The notes under the pieces are model-generated. The model was not told the DNA's origin, did no database searches, and saw only the letters and a program-made list of their open reading frames with translations. DNA of 56,905 nucleotides from an uncultured Steroidobacter sp. (GTDB taxonomy: Bacteria > Pseudomonadota > Gammaproteobacteria > Steroidobacterales > Steroidobacteraceae): positions 1-56,905 of the forward strand of contig CALMII010000013.1 in NCBI GenBank assembly GCA_937864115.1, given 5' to 3'. Positions within the stretch are counted from its first letter, which is position 1. Each line of letters starts with the position of its first letter. Shown piece after piece: positions 28,166 through 37,347 of this stretch. The position numbers were made by a program, and so were the translations under genes.

Positions 28166-28546
28166 ATGGCCCGTATCGCCGGTATCAACATACCGATGAA
28201 CAAGCACGTGTGGGTTGGATTGACTCACATCTATGGCGTCGGCAAGACGCAGGCCCTCAAGGCTTGCGATGCCGCCGGAGTGAAGCGGAACACGCTCGTC
28301 AAGGATCTGACGGACGCGGAAGTTGCAGCCCTGCGCTCCCAGGTCGGCAAGCTGACGGTCGAAGGCGACCTGCGCCGCGAAGTCTCCATGAACATCAAGC
28401 GATTGATGGACCTCGGCTGCTATCGCGGCATCCGTCATCGCCGCGGTCTGCCGCTGCGCGGTCAGCGCACGCGCACCAACGCCCGTACCCGCAAGGGTCC
28501 GCGCAAGGCCGCCGTGAAGATGAACGCGCCTCCGGGCAAGGCGTAA
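28166..28546 (+). CDS. rpsM: Ribosomal protein S13
   Basis: 30S head protein that forms inter-subunit bridges with L5 and contacts P-site tRNA. The product has 126 residues (E. coli 118). It begins [20 protein letters not shown], has the helix-hairpin-helix [11 protein letters not shown], and ends with the basic tail [19 protein letters not shown]. It opens the alpha cluster. Confidence 0.97.
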   Translation: MARIAGINIPMNKHVWVGLTHIYGVGKTQALKACDAAGVKRNTLVKDLTDAEVAALRSQVGKLTVEGDLRREVSMNIKRLMDLGCYRGIRHRRGLPLRGQRTRTNARTRKGPRKAAVKMNAPPGKA

Positions 28547-28555
28547 CCGGGGCAA

Positions 28556-28585
28556 CTGGCTGCTGGCGACTGGCCGCTGGCCAGA
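28556..28585. repeat. Dispersed GCTGGCGACTGG repeat, copy 3
   Basis: In the rpsM-rpsK gap, GGCTGCTGGCGACTGG is followed by CCGCTGGCCAG. The first 16 bases match copy 1 at 2319 exactly. It lies within a transcribed operon spacer. Confidence 0.75.
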
Positions 28586-28622
28586 AGGGTTGAGAGCAGC
28601 AATTCAGGTTCGATGAGGCAAC

Positions 28623-29033
28623 ATGGCTGAGCAGAAGCAACAGGCGGCCGCTGGCGCGAGCAAGGGCCGCAAGAAGGTCAAGAAGCACGTGACCGACGGC
28701 ATTGCGCACGTGCACGCGTCCTTCAACAACACGATCATCACGATCACCGACCGGCAGGGCAATGCGCTGTCGTGGGCGACGTCGGGTGGCTGCGGATTCC
28801 GCGGTTCGCGCAAGAGCACGCCGTATGCCGCGCAGGTTGCCGCCGAGAAGGCTGGCACGGCCGCTCAGGAACATGGTCTCAAGACGGTCGAAGTGCGCGT
28901 GACGGGTCCCGGCCCGGGTCGCGAATCCGCCGTCCGCGCGCTGAATGCCTGCGGCCTCAAGGTCACCAACATTTCTGACGTGACGCCGATCCCGCACAAC
29001 GGGTGCCGTCCGCCGAAGAAGCGTCGCGTCTGA
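28623..29033 (+). CDS. rpsK: Ribosomal protein S11
   Basis: 30S platform protein that contacts mRNA near the E site. The product has 136 residues (E. coli 129); the extra residues are a Gln/Ala/Lys N-terminus. The core includes [19 protein letters not shown] and [14 protein letters not shown], and it ends [10 protein letters not shown]. It follows rpsM after a 76-nt gap that holds a dispersed repeat. Confidence 0.97.
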   Translation: MAEQKQQAAAGASKGRKKVKKHVTDGIAHVHASFNNTIITITDRQGNALSWATSGGCGFRGSRKSTPYAAQVAAEKAGTAAQEHGLKTVEVRVTGPGPGRESAVRALNACGLKVTNISDVTPIPHNGCRPPKKRRV

Positions 29034-29065
29034 TTGCCCGCGAATAGCCGCGGCGAGGAATTTTC

Positions 29066-29689
29066 ATGGCACGTTATCTGGGTCCGAAGTGCAAGTTGTC
29101 GCGCCGCGAAGGCACGGACTTGTTCCTGAAGAGCGGCGTCAAGTCGCTCGAGTCGAAGTGCAAGCTCGAAGTGCCGCCGGGCGGCATCAAGGGCGAGCGC
29201 AAGTCGCGCCTGTCCGACTACGGCGTGCAGCTGCGCGAGAAGCAGAAGCTGCGTCGCATGTACGGCGTCCTTGAAAGACAGTTCCGCAACTACTACATCA
29301 AGGCTTCCGGTCGTCCGGGCGCCACGGGTTCGACGCTCCTGCAGATGCTCGAAGCGCGTCTGGACAACGTCGTCTACCGCATGGGCTTTGCCGCGACCCG
29401 TTCCGAAGCGCGTCAGCTGGTCAGCCACAAGGCCGTCAACGTGAACGGCGAAGTGGTCAGTATCGCGTCGTACCAGTGCAAGGCGGGCGATGTGGTTTCG
29501 ATCCGCGAGAAGGCACAGAAGCAGCTGCGCATCCAGTCGGCGCTGCAGATCAAGTCGCAGGTCGGCTTCCCCGAATGGGTCGAAGTCGACGAGAAGAAGT
29601 TCACCGGCACGTTCAAGCAGCTTCCTGACCGGGAAGACATCCTGCCGGAGATCAACGAGAACCTCGTGGTCGAACTGTATTCGAAGTGA
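29066..29689 (+). CDS. rpsD: Ribosomal protein S4
   Basis: Primary 16S-binding protein of the 30S body, a ram-type accuracy determinant, and in E. coli the repressor of the alpha operon. The product has 207 residues (E. coli 206). It begins [20 protein letters not shown]. The S4 RNA-binding domain includes the stretch [21 protein letters not shown] strong intrinsic terminator lies directly after it. Confidence 0.97.
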   Translation: MARYLGPKCKLSRREGTDLFLKSGVKSLESKCKLEVPPGGIKGERKSRLSDYGVQLREKQKLRRMYGVLERQFRNYYIKASGRPGATGSTLLQMLEARLDNVVYRMGFAATRSEARQLVSHKAVNVNGEVVSIASYQCKAGDVVSIREKAQKQLRIQSALQIKSQVGFPEWVEVDEKKFTGTFKQLPDREDILPEINENLVVELYSK

Positions 29690-29700
29690 TGTTGGATTCT

Positions 29701-29732
29701 TCCGGGGACGAATGTCCCCGGATCGTTTTTTT
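29701..29732 (+). terminator. Intrinsic terminator between rpsD and rpoA
   Basis: A perfect 9-bp stem TCCGGGGAC / GTCCCCGGA with a GAAT loop is followed by TCG and seven T. This is a textbook Rho-independent terminator, placed inside the usual S13-S11-S4-alpha-L17 operon. It predicts that part of the transcription stops before rpoA. No strong promoter is seen in the 58 nt between it and rpoA. Confidence 0.85.
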
Positions 29733-29790
29733 GGTTGCGCTCACGTCCGAGCGCTAATGCCGTTTCGGCACACAAGCAGGTAAATTTTCC

Positions 29791-30795
29791 ATGCAGGCAT
29801 CCGTTGGCGAATTCCTGAAGCCTCGTGTCGTCAAAGTCACTCCGACCACCGCCCGCCAGGCGAAGGTCGTGATCGAGCCGTTCGAGCGTGGTTTCGGTCA
29901 TACGCTGGGCAACGCGCTGCGTCGCGTGCTGCTGTCGTCCATGCCGGGCTGCGCCATCACCGAAGTCGAGATCGATGGCGTGCTGCACGAGTACACCAGC
30001 ATCGAAGGCGTGCAGGAAGACGTGGTCGACATCCTGCTGAACCTGAAGCAGGTGGCCATCCGTCTGAACGCGCGCGATTCCACCGAGCTGCGTCTGCACA
30101 AGAAGGGCCCGGGTCCCGTGACCGCCGGTGACATTCAGCTCGACCACGACGTGGAAGTGCTGAACAGCGACTTGGTGATCGCCAACCTGACCAAGGCGGG
30201 CGAACTGAACATGATGCTGAAGGTCGAGCGCGGTCGCGGCTATCGTCCGGCGATCCAGCGTGCAACGTTCGAGGAGTCGTCCGGCCCGATCGGCCGTCTG
30301 CAGCTCGATGCGTCTTTCAGCCCGATCCGTCGCGTCACGTACAACGTGGAAAGCGCGCGCGTCGAGCAGCGCACCAACCTGGACAAGCTGATTCTCGACA
30401 TCGAAACCAATGGCACGATCGACGCGGAAGAAGCCATCCGTCGCGCCGGCTCGATCCTGAAGGATCAGCTGTCGGTGTTCGTCGATCTGCAGGGCCAGGA
30501 CGAGGGCGCGTCGAAGACGGCCGAACAGCAGTTCGATCCGATCCTGCTGCGTCCGGTGGACGAACTCGAACTCACGGTTCGCAGCGCGAACTGCCTCAAG
30601 GCGGAGAACATCCACTACATCGGCGATCTCGTGCAGCGCACCGAAGTCGAGCTGCTGCGCACGCCGAACCTGGGCAAGAAGTCGCTCACCGAGATCAAGG
30701 AAGTCCTGGAAAGCCACGGTCTGTCGCTCGGCATGCGGCTCGACAACTGGCCGCCGATCAGCCTCAAGCGCGACGACGAGCGGGATGTGATTTGA
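29791..30795 (+). CDS. rpoA: RNA polymerase subunit alpha
   Basis: Assembly platform of RNA polymerase and target of activators. The product has 334 residues (E. coli 329). The N-terminal domain includes [20 protein letters not shown]. The C-terminal domain (about 250-325) has [20 protein letters not shown], with the Arg that binds UP elements, and [13 protein letters not shown]. It follows a terminator after rpsD and has no strong Shine-Dalgarno. Confidence 0.97.
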   Translation: MQASVGEFLKPRVVKVTPTTARQAKVVIEPFERGFGHTLGNALRRVLLSSMPGCAITEVEIDGVLHEYTSIEGVQEDVVDILLNLKQVAIRLNARDSTELRLHKKGPGPVTAGDIQLDHDVEVLNSDLVIANLTKAGELNMMLKVERGRGYRPAIQRATFEESSGPIGRLQLDASFSPIRRVTYNVESARVEQRTNLDKLILDIETNGTIDAEEAIRRAGSILKDQLSVFVDLQGQDEGASKTAEQQFDPILLRPVDELELTVRSANCLKAENIHYIGDLVQRTEVELLRTPNLGKKSLTEIKEVLESHGLSLGMRLDNWPPISLKRDDERDVI

Positions 30796-30877
30796 AGAAG
30801 CTGCCGGCGACGTAAGTCAGTCGCTGGCCTGAGTGCGGCGTAGCCGCAGATCAAACGTTCACGAGCACTGAAGAACA

Positions 30878-31498
30878 ATGCGTCACCAACTTTCCGGCCG
30901 GCAGCTCAGCCGCAACGCTTCGCACCGCGCCGCCATGCTTCGCAACATGGCAGCGTCGCTGCTGCGTCATGAAACCATTCGCACGACCCTGCCGAAGGCC
31001 AAGGAACTGCGCCGCGTCGTCGAGCCGCTGATCACTCTCGGCAAGGACGACAGCGATGCAAATCGCCGCCGTGCTTTCGCGCAGTTGCGCGACGCCGAAG
31101 TCGTCGTGAAGCTGTTCGAGAACCTCGGTCCGCGTTTCAAGACGCGCCCGGGCGGCTATACCCGCATCCTGCGCATGGACGTTCGTGCCGGTGATGCAGC
31201 CCCGATGGCGTTGATGCAGCTGCTCGATCAGCCGGAAGCGGTGGCGGAAGAAGCTGCGGCCCCGGCCGGTGAGGAATCGGGCGAGACCGCCAAGAAGGCT
31301 GCGCCGAAGAAGGCCGCTGCCAAGAAGACTTCGCTGAAGAAGAAGTCGACGGCATCGGCGGAAGAGAAGGCCGAGAAGAAGGCCAAGGCCGCCAAGAAGG
31401 CGGAAGTGAAGGCCAAGAAGGCCGAGACCACCAAGGCTCACAAGAAGGCTGCGGCGCCGAAGAAGAAGGCAGCAGCCAAGAAGAAGTCCGCAAAGTAA
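30878..31498 (+). CDS. rplQ: Ribosomal protein L17 with histone H1-like C-terminal extension
   Basis: Residues 1-117 are an ordinary L17 core, beginning [20 protein letters not shown] and containing [19 protein letters not shown]17 sits near the tunnel exit. E. coli L17 has 127 residues; this one has 206 because of an approximately 85-residue low-complexity tail made almost only of Lys, Ala, Glu, Thr and Ser with repeated KKAAPKK / AAKKK units. The tail resembles AlgP or histone H1 tails in composition. It is the last gene of the alpha cluster and is closed by a strong terminator. The core call is certain; the tail's function is unknown. Confidence 0.95.
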   Translation: MRHQLSGRQLSRNASHRAAMLRNMAASLLRHETIRTTLPKAKELRRVVEPLITLGKDDSDANRRRAFAQLRDAEVVVKLFENLGPRFKTRPGGYTRILRMDVRAGDAAPMALMQLLDQPEAVAEEAAAPAGEESGETAKKAAPKKAAAKKTSLKKKSTASAEEKAEKKAKAAKKAEVKAKKAETTKAHKKAAAPKKKAAAKKKSAK

Positions 31499-31518
31499 TC
31501 GGGCTTCGATGATCCAAT

Positions 31519-31548
31519 AAAAAGGCCGGGCACATGCCCGGCCTTTTT
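31519..31548. terminator. Bidirectional intrinsic terminator after rplQ
   Basis: A perfect palindrome, AAAAAGGCCGGGC-ACAT-GCCCGGCCTTTTT, with a T run on both strands. It can end the ribosomal superoperon on the plus strand and the ApbE-family gene on the minus strand, which converge here. Confidence 0.93.
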
Positions 31549-31576
31549 GTTTCTGGAACCCGCTGTCCGCGTACTG

Positions 31577-32560
31577 CTAGTGAGGCGTCGCGGGTGCCTC
31601 GAGTCCCTTGGTATAGAGCACCTGCCCGTCGGGCTTGACGACGATGGCATCGATGCCTTCGAGCCGGTTGTAGATCTCGATGGCTTTCTCCGCCCCCAGC
31701 ACGAACGCTGTCTTGGAAAGCCCATCGGTGCGGGTCGCCGTCGGGCCGATGATCGTTGCGCTGCGCACCTTGCTTGCGGACTTTCCCGTGTGCGGGTCGA
31801 TGATGTGGTGGTAACGCACGCCGTTTTCGTCGAAGTAGCGTTCGTAATCTCCCGATGTTGAGATCGCCGCGTCCTCGAGCGGGATACGCGCGATGACTTC
31901 ATTCCTGCGATCGGGATGACGGATACCCACCACCCACGGGTTGCCGAAACGGTCGCCGATGATGCGGCTGTCGCCGCCCGCAGTGACCAGCGCGTGCGAG
32001 ACGCCGCGCTCCTGCAGGATGTGAATGCCGCGATCCACGGCGTGACCCTTGCCGATGCCGCCAAGATCGATGCGCATGCCGTCACGCATGAAACGGACGG
32101 TGCGGGCCCTGGCGTCGAGAACCACGTGACGATAGTCGACTCCGGGCAATGCCCTGGCAATCGCGCCGTCATCGGGTTTCACATGATTGCGGAAGTCGTA
32201 CAGGTAGCCGACGCTGGCGTACGTGATGTCGAAGGCGCCCTCGGTGAGACGCGAGTACTCAAGCGCCTGCGTCAGCAGATCGAACAGTTCGTCGCTGATC
32301 TTGACCGGGCCTTTCGCCGCTTCAGCATTGACCTTCGAGACTTCGCTCGTGGGCTTGTAGGTGCTCATGTCCTGATCGACACGGCGCATTTCGGCGATCA
32401 CGGCATCGATGTCCGCATTCCCCTTGTCGCGGTCGGCGGTCCACAGTTCGACGACGATCCGCGTACCCATGATTCCGTCTTCGATGCGTTCCAGCCATTC
32501 GGCGTGAGCCGGAGACGCGAGGAAGCCCAGAAGCAGAGCCAGCGCAGGCACGGATTTCAT
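31577..32560 (-). CDS. apbE: FAD:protein FMN transferase (ApbE family), exported
   Basis: Covalently attaches FMN, taken from FAD, to Thr/Ser of target flavoproteins such as NqrB/C or RnfG subunits, in the periplasm. The product has 327 residues. The start MKSVPALALLLGFLASPAHA is a signal peptide with AHA as cleavage site. Family motifs are GIMGTRIVVEL, DLGGIGKGHAVDRG, VTAGGDSRI and the C-terminal STSGDYERYF...HHIIDPHTGK...DGLSKTAFVLG. An upstream in-frame ATG (32629) was rejected because it would hide the signal peptide. It follows the TonB receptor on the same strand, but a terminator lies between them. No flavoprotein target is encoded in the window. Confidence 0.9.
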   Translation of the reverse strand: MKSVPALALLLGFLASPAHAEWLERIEDGIMGTRIVVELWTADRDKGNADIDAVIAEMRRVDQDMSTYKPTSEVSKVNAEAAKGPVKISDELFDLLTQALEYSRLTEGAFDITYASVGYLYDFRNHVKPDDGAIARALPGVDYRHVVLDARARTVRFMRDGMRIDLGGIGKGHAVDRGIHILQERGVSHALVTAGGDSRIIGDRFGNPWVVGIRHPDRRNEVIARIPLEDAAISTSGDYERYFDENGVRYHHIIDPHTGKSASKVRSATIIGPTATRTDGLSKTAFVLGAEKAIEIYNRLEGIDAIVVKPDGQVLYTKGLEAPATPH

Positions 32561-32591
32561 GGGCCGATGGTAGCGAAGTTGCGCATCAGGA

Positions 32592-32627
32592 CGAAAGAAA
32601 AGGGGCGGCCCGTTGCCAGGCCGCCCC
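32592..32627 (-). terminator. Intrinsic terminator after the TonB-dependent receptor
   Basis: Read on the minus strand: GGGGCGGCC, an 8-nt loop, GGCCGCCCC, then TTTTCTTT. It lies 26 nt after the receptor stop and 32 nt before the ApbE-family start, so much of the receptor message should end here. Confidence 0.85.
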
Positions 32628-32652
32628 ATAGCTCATACCGTAACCGTTCGAA

Positions 32653-35142
32653 TCAGAATTTGAAGCGGGCGGTCAGTCCGTACGTGCGCGGTGCTCCCAG
32701 AAACGCGTCGTAGCTGCCGGTCTGCAGCGGCGCATCGAACACGACCTGGTAGTACTCCTCGTCGGTCAGGTTCTGGGCCCAGGCTTCGATCATCCAGCGT
32801 TCGTCCTCGGCGCCGAAGCCCGTTCGAGCGTTAACCACGGTGTACCCATCCTGCATCTTCTGGGGCGCAAGATTGGAGCCGGTGTTGTATTCCGACATGT
32901 ACTTCGCGCCGATGTTGGTACGCCACACGAACGCCGAACCGATCGGCTGATCGAAGGTCGCCGACAGGCTTGCCGACCATTCCGGTGCGAACGACAGCCG
33001 GTCGTTCTCGCGGGCCTGGCTGAACAGTCCCGGATTCGCAAGAGCGGCCGGATCGTCGATCTCGGTCTTCGCATAGGTGACGCCGCCCTGGAAGCTCAAC
33101 TGTTCCAGCGGCGTGTACCACACGACATCGAGATCCACGCCTTCGGAGGTGACCGTGTCCAGCGACGTCACGAGGAACTGCACGCCGTCGAAGGTGTTGA
33201 GCTGGAAGTCCGTGTAGTCCTGATAGAACACCGTGGCGTTCAACAGCAGCGTGTTGTTGAGCCACTGCGTCTTCAGGCCGACTTCGTAGGAATCCACCAG
33301 TTCCTTGTCGAAGGACGTATCGAGGCTCGCACCCACGCCGCCTGCCGCAGTCGGCGGCAGCGCGGCATCGCCGGTACGTACGCGATCCAGATTGAAGCCC
33401 CCCGCCTTGTAGCCGCGGGCAAACGAGGCATACGCCATCGCCTCATCGGTGAAGCGATAAGAGAGCTTGGCAGTACCGCTCCATTCGCTTTCGTCGATCG
33501 ACTGCGAGTTGTCCAGATTGTTGTAGATCGGATCAGCGACGGCCGCGCAGCCAATGCCGACTGCAACGCGATTGATGGCATTGATCGTGTCAGCGGGAAC
33601 GCCGGCGCCGATGAGCTGAGCGTTGAGGGTCGGCAGGCCAGCGCGCACCGTCGCGCAGCCCGTGCCTGCGTGAGTGTTTCGGTACTGCGTGTCCAGGTCC
33701 TTCGATTCATTGGTGTAGCGCAGTCCCAGGGTCAGTTCCAGCGCATCCGTGAAGCGGATGTTGTTGTTGGTGAACAGTGCCCAGGACGTCGAATCCTGCT
33801 CGTGGACATCGCGTTGACCGAGTCCCAGCGGATAGCCATTCGCCGGCAGTAGTCCGCTGAGCGGCGACGTGCCCGTGGTCGGACTGGTGGTCAGTGCGAT
33901 CTGGTAGTTGCGGTACATCGAACCGAACTGCAGCTGCTGCTTCGAATCCAGCTGCTCGTCCGCGTAGAACGCACCCACCATCCAGTTGATGCGATCCGTC
34001 TCGCCGGCCAGCCGGAATTCCTGGCTGAGCTGCTTGAATTCGGCGGCATGATTGCCGTCCGATTCGCGGTACCAGATGTCCACCGCCGTGTAGTCCACGT
34101 CCTGGCCGTTGACGAAGTCCCAGTCGCGCCAGCCGGTGACGGAGCTGAGTGTGGCGCCGCCGAGGGCGCCCGTGTCCCAGTTGATCTCCATGGAAGCGCC
34201 CACGTCCTTCGTATCCTGATGCGTGTTGCGATTCATGAACGCCGTGCGATTGAAGGGGTCCGGCGGATTCTGTGTGCCGGCACCGCCCCCGAGCGCATTG
34301 ACTGCGGCGACCGTCGCGCCATTGAACGTCGGGACGCCGGCGCAGCAGTTTTCCTCGCGCTGCGTGTAGTCGCCGGTAAAGCGGACTTCGAGATCCTCGG
34401 AGGGTTTGAACAGTAGCTGGCCGCGAGCCGTCTTCATGTCACGGTCGTAGTCCTCGTCTTCGGTGCGCGGACCAGCGCCCCTCACGACGTCGAGATAACC
34501 GTCGCGTTGGCGCGATGCGACGAACAGTCGTCCCGCCAGCACTTCGTTGAATCCGCCGGTGATCGAAGCGGCTCCTTCCATGATTCCGTAGTTGCCGCCC
34601 GTCAGTTCGACGTCCGAACCGAAGTCGAAGGAGGGCTTCCTGGTGACGACGTTGATCACGCCTGCCGACGTGTTCTTGCCGAAGAGCGTGCCTTGCGGGC
34701 CTTTGAGGACTTCGATGCGCTCGAGTTCGCCGAGATCGCCGAACGCCACGCCGTTGCGCGGACGGTAGATACCGTCGATCACGACGCCGACGGACGATTC
34801 CAGTCCAGGGTTGTCGCCCACGGTGCCGATGCCGCGGATTCGCGCCGTGGTGCTCGCTTCGCTGGAGGTCGACGTCACGGTCAGGCCGGGGGCCACGATG
34901 GTGAGGTCCTTGATGTCCTTCACGCCGCTGTCCTGCAGCAGTTGCCCGGAGACGGCCGTAACGACGATGGGAACGTCCTGCAGATTCTGTTCGCGCTTCT
35001 GTGCGGTGACGATGATGGTTTCGATACTGCGTCCTTCGCCGCTGCCGGTTTCTTCAGCAGAGACCGGCAGACTGGTCGCCGTGACGGCGGCCGCGAGAGC
35101 GACACCGATGGCCCGGCGCAGAGTGACACTTGCTTCTGACAT
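32653..35142 (-). CDS. TonB-dependent outer-membrane receptor
   Basis: An 829-residue gated beta-barrel that imports a ligand using TonB-ExbBD energy. A signal peptide (LRRAIGVALAAAVTATSLPV then SAEE) is followed by a TonB-box-like IETIIVTAQKREQNLQDVP. The plug domain then runs to about residue 165 (LKGPQGTLFGKNTSAGVINV). The rest is barrel, ending TYGLTARFKF with the terminal aromatic typical of BamA clients. It resembles the Fe-complex/FecA-like class common in carbohydrate- and steroid-degrading gammaproteobacteria, but the ligand cannot be read from sequence. Start ATG 35142 has AAGGGGG upstream; 17 further in-frame codons are possible. No TonB, ExbB or regulator is adjacent. Confidence 0.92.
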   Translation of the reverse strand: MSEASVTLRRAIGVALAAAVTATSLPVSAEETGSGEGRSIETIIVTAQKREQNLQDVPIVVTAVSGQLLQDSGVKDIKDLTIVAPGLTVTSTSSEASTTARIRGIGTVGDNPGLESSVGVVIDGIYRPRNGVAFGDLGELERIEVLKGPQGTLFGKNTSAGVINVVTRKPSFDFGSDVELTGGNYGIMEGAASITGGFNEVLAGRLFVASRQRDGYLDVVRGAGPRTEDEDYDRDMKTARGQLLFKPSEDLEVRFTGDYTQREENCCAGVPTFNGATVAAVNALGGGAGTQNPPDPFNRTAFMNRNTHQDTKDVGASMEINWDTGALGGATLSSVTGWRDWDFVNGQDVDYTAVDIWYRESDGNHAAEFKQLSQEFRLAGETDRINWMVGAFYADEQLDSKQQLQFGSMYRNYQIALTTSPTTGTSPLSGLLPANGYPLGLGQRDVHEQDSTSWALFTNNNIRFTDALELTLGLRYTNESKDLDTQYRNTHAGTGCATVRAGLPTLNAQLIGAGVPADTINAINRVAVGIGCAAVADPIYNNLDNSQSIDESEWSGTAKLSYRFTDEAMAYASFARGYKAGGFNLDRVRTGDAALPPTAAGGVGASLDTSFDKELVDSYEVGLKTQWLNNTLLLNATVFYQDYTDFQLNTFDGVQFLVTSLDTVTSEGVDLDVVWYTPLEQLSFQGGVTYAKTEIDDPAALANPGLFSQARENDRLSFAPEWSASLSATFDQPIGSAFVWRTNIGAKYMSEYNTGSNLAPQKMQDGYTVVNARTGFGAEDERWMIEAWAQNLTDEEYYQVVFDAPLQTGSYDAFLGAPRTYGLTARFKF

Positions 35143-35447
35143 GAATCCCCCTTGCATTGATCGAGGTCTACAAGTTCTGCGTGACGGACGCACCGGTGGA
35201 GTTAGGTTACATACCAGTGCGCTCGCAACGTGGCGAGAAGGTTACTGAGTCCTACTAGGAAGAGAAAGGGATTTAGCGAAAAAGCAACACAACTGACGCC
35301 GATATGGCCGCCTCGGTTCGGTACGCTTGATTTTGCAACGCAGAAAGCTCGGCGGGCACGGAGCTTCTTTCTTCTGCGATGCGATACAGTGCAGATCCCA
35401 TGTCGCTGCTGCAGTCCGTCATCGCAAGCAGGTTCAAGAAGCCAGTC
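35143..35447. other. Divergent spacer between the TonB receptor and sthA
   Basis: This 305-nt region should carry the promoters of both genes. I see no near-consensus sigma70 promoter, Fur-like box or clear operator. Short open frames here lack family features. The sthA frame remains open back to 35379. Confidence 0.4.
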
Positions 35448-36836
35448 ATGGAACAGTTCGATGTCGTCGTCATAGGCAGCGGTCCCGCAGGCGAAGGCGC
35501 GGCGATGATGGCCGCGAAAAATCACAGGACGGTGGCACTGATCGAGCGGCATTTCGAAGTCGGCGGCGGTTGTACGCACTGGGGCACGATTCCCAGCAAG
35601 GCACTGCGCCATGCGGTGAAGATACTGCACGACCTGCGCCGCAATCCGCTATTGAGGGAATTCCACGCCGATACGCCGTTGACGTATCCCCAGTTGCTTG
35701 CCACGGCCACCAAGGTGGTGGAGTCGCAGGTCGCGAGCCGCCATCGCTTTTACGAGCGCAACCGGGTGCCGATTTTCGGCGGCGAGGCGTCGTTCATCGA
35801 CGATCATGCGATCGAGATCCAGCCATCGACAGGCAAGGCGCAGAGGATCTCCGGCCGCCACATCATCATTGCGGCCGGTTCGCGGCCCTACCATCCGCCG
35901 GAAGTCGATTTCACCCACGAACACATCCGCGACAGCGATTCGATCCTGCGTTATCCCGCGCATCCTTTCGCAGTGACGATCTACGGTGCCGGCGTCATCG
36001 GCTGCGAGTACGCATCGATCTTCATCAACCTCGGTGCCAAGGTCACGCTGGTCAACACGCACGAGCGGCTGCTTTCGTTTCTCGACGACGAGATTGCGGA
36101 AGCACTTTCATATCACCTGCGCGAGCAGGGCTGCGTCATCCGTCACAACGAGCAGTTCAAGGCGCTGGAAGCGCGTGAACGCGATGTCGTGCTGCATCTG
36201 GAGTCGGGACGCAAGATCAAATCCGACCTGCTGCTGTGGGCCAACGGCCGAACCGGCAACTCCCGGCATCTGCATCTCGATCGCGTCGGGCTCACGGCGA
36301 ATTCGCGCGGACAGATCGCCGTCAACGCTCACTACCAGACTGCGATACCGCACATCTATGCGGTCGGCGACATCGCCGGTCCGCCGGCGCTCGCGAGCGC
36401 CGCCTACGTGCAGGGCTCGCACGCCGTGCAGCACATCCTGGATCCGTCGATTCCCGAACACCGGCTGGAGATGGTGCCGAGCGGGATCTACACCATCCCG
36501 GAGATTTCCTCGATCGGAAAAACCGAGCGCGAACTGCAGGAAGGCAAAGTGCCTTACGAAGTCGGTCACTGCGCGTTCAAGAACCTGGCCCGCGCGCAGA
36601 TGACGGATGAGCGCGTCGGCATGCTCAAGATCATCTTCCATGCCGAGACGCTGGCCGTGCTGGGCGTGCACTGCTTCGGCGACGGTGCATCCGAGATCGT
36701 GCACATCGGGCAGACCGTCATGGCCAGCCCCGAACTCAACAACATCCGTTATTTCACGAATACGACATTCAACTATCCGACCATGGCCGAGGCCTATCGC
36801 GTCGCGGCCTACAACGGCCTGAACCGGTTGACGTGA
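35448..36836 (+). CDS. sthA: Soluble pyridine nucleotide transhydrogenase
   Basis: FAD enzyme that transfers hydride between NADPH and NAD+ in the cytosol, usually draining excess NADPH. The product has 462 residues (E. coli SthA 466) and is very similar to SthA along its length. The FAD motif [10 protein letters not shown] lies near residue 7. In [15 protein letters not shown] the second Cys of the dihydrolipoamide-dehydrogenase disulfide is replaced by Thr, which separates SthA from its relatives. The NAD motif [11 protein letters not shown] lies near 177, and the end [24 protein letters not shown] block (here VAAYNG) is present. ATG 35448 gives the family start; ATG 35400 is a weaker option. 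Confidence 0.95.
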   Translation: MEQFDVVVIGSGPAGEGAAMMAAKNHRTVALIERHFEVGGGCTHWGTIPSKALRHAVKILHDLRRNPLLREFHADTPLTYPQLLATATKVVESQVASRHRFYERNRVPIFGGEASFIDDHAIEIQPSTGKAQRISGRHIIIAAGSRPYHPPEVDFTHEHIRDSDSILRYPAHPFAVTIYGAGVIGCEYASIFINLGAKVTLVNTHERLLSFLDDEIAEALSYHLREQGCVIRHNEQFKALEARERDVVLHLESGRKIKSDLLLWANGRTGNSRHLHLDRVGLTANSRGQIAVNAHYQTAIPHIYAVGDIAGPPALASAAYVQGSHAVQHILDPSIPEHRLEMVPSGIYTIPEISSIGKTERELQEGKVPYEVGHCAFKNLARAQMTDERVGMLKIIFHAETLAVLGVHCFGDGASEIVHIGQTVMASPELNNIRYFTNTTFNYPTMAEAYRVAAYNGLNRLT

Positions 36837-36847
36837 GGACGGGCCGC

Positions 36848-36861
36848 CGGGCTACTAGCCA
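36848..36861. repeat. Fragment of the dispersed CTGGC repeat
   Basis: GGGCTACTAGCCAG between sthA and mscL shares 13 bases (GGCTACTAGCCAG) with the 3' half of copy 1 at 2335-2345. It is a short, partial copy. Confidence 0.5.
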
Positions 36862-36923
36862 GACGCGGAGTCATGCGACAGACTCGACCTCGACAGCAGT
36901 TTTTTCCTTCAGGAGTCCCTCGC

Positions 36924-37328
36924 ATGAGCGTCTTAAAAGAATTCCGTGAATTCGCCGTCAAGGGCAATGTCGTCGATATGGCCGTCGGTATCATCATCGG
37001 CGCGGCCTTCGGCAAGATCGTCAGTTCGCTGGTGAGCGATGTGGTGACGCCGCCCCTGGGTTATCTGATCGGTGGAGTGGACTTCACCAAGCTGGCTGTC
37101 ACGCTGCCGGCCCTCACCGAGGGCGCCGATGCAGTCACGATCCGTTACGGCGTGTTCCTGCAGGCGGTGTTCGATTTCGCCATCGTGGCCTTCGCGATTT
37201 TCCTGCTGGTGAAGCTGATCAATCGTCTGCGTCGCACCGCAGAAGCGGCTCCTGCGGCACCGGCAGCTCCGCCGCGCCAGGAAGTGCTGCTGGAAGAGAT
37301 CCGGGATCTGTTGAAAGAGAAGCGCTAG
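36924..37328 (+). CDS. mscL: Large-conductance mechanosensitive channel MscL
   Basis: Pentameric inner-membrane channel that opens on hypo-osmotic shock. The product has 134 residues (E. coli 136). It begins [20 protein letters not shown] then [20 protein letters not shown], the pore-forming first helix. A second membrane helix (about 80-102) and an Ala/Pro linker followed by the cytoplasmic helix [11 protein letters not shown] complete it. AGGAG sits 11 nt before ATG 36924; the frame is open 51 nt upstream but without family match. Confidence 0.96.
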   Translation: MSVLKEFREFAVKGNVVDMAVGIIIGAAFGKIVSSLVSDVVTPPLGYLIGGVDFTKLAVTLPALTEGADAVTIRYGVFLQAVFDFAIVAFAIFLLVKLINRLRRTAEAAPAAPAAPPRQEVLLEEIRDLLKEKR

Positions 37329-37347
37329 GGGATCAGGCGGGCGGCGT

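Noticed and set aside
31916..32713. Plus-strand open frame opposite the ApbE-family gene
   Set aside because: It overlaps a gene with clear family motifs and signal peptide on the minus strand, and its own translation shows no recognised domain.
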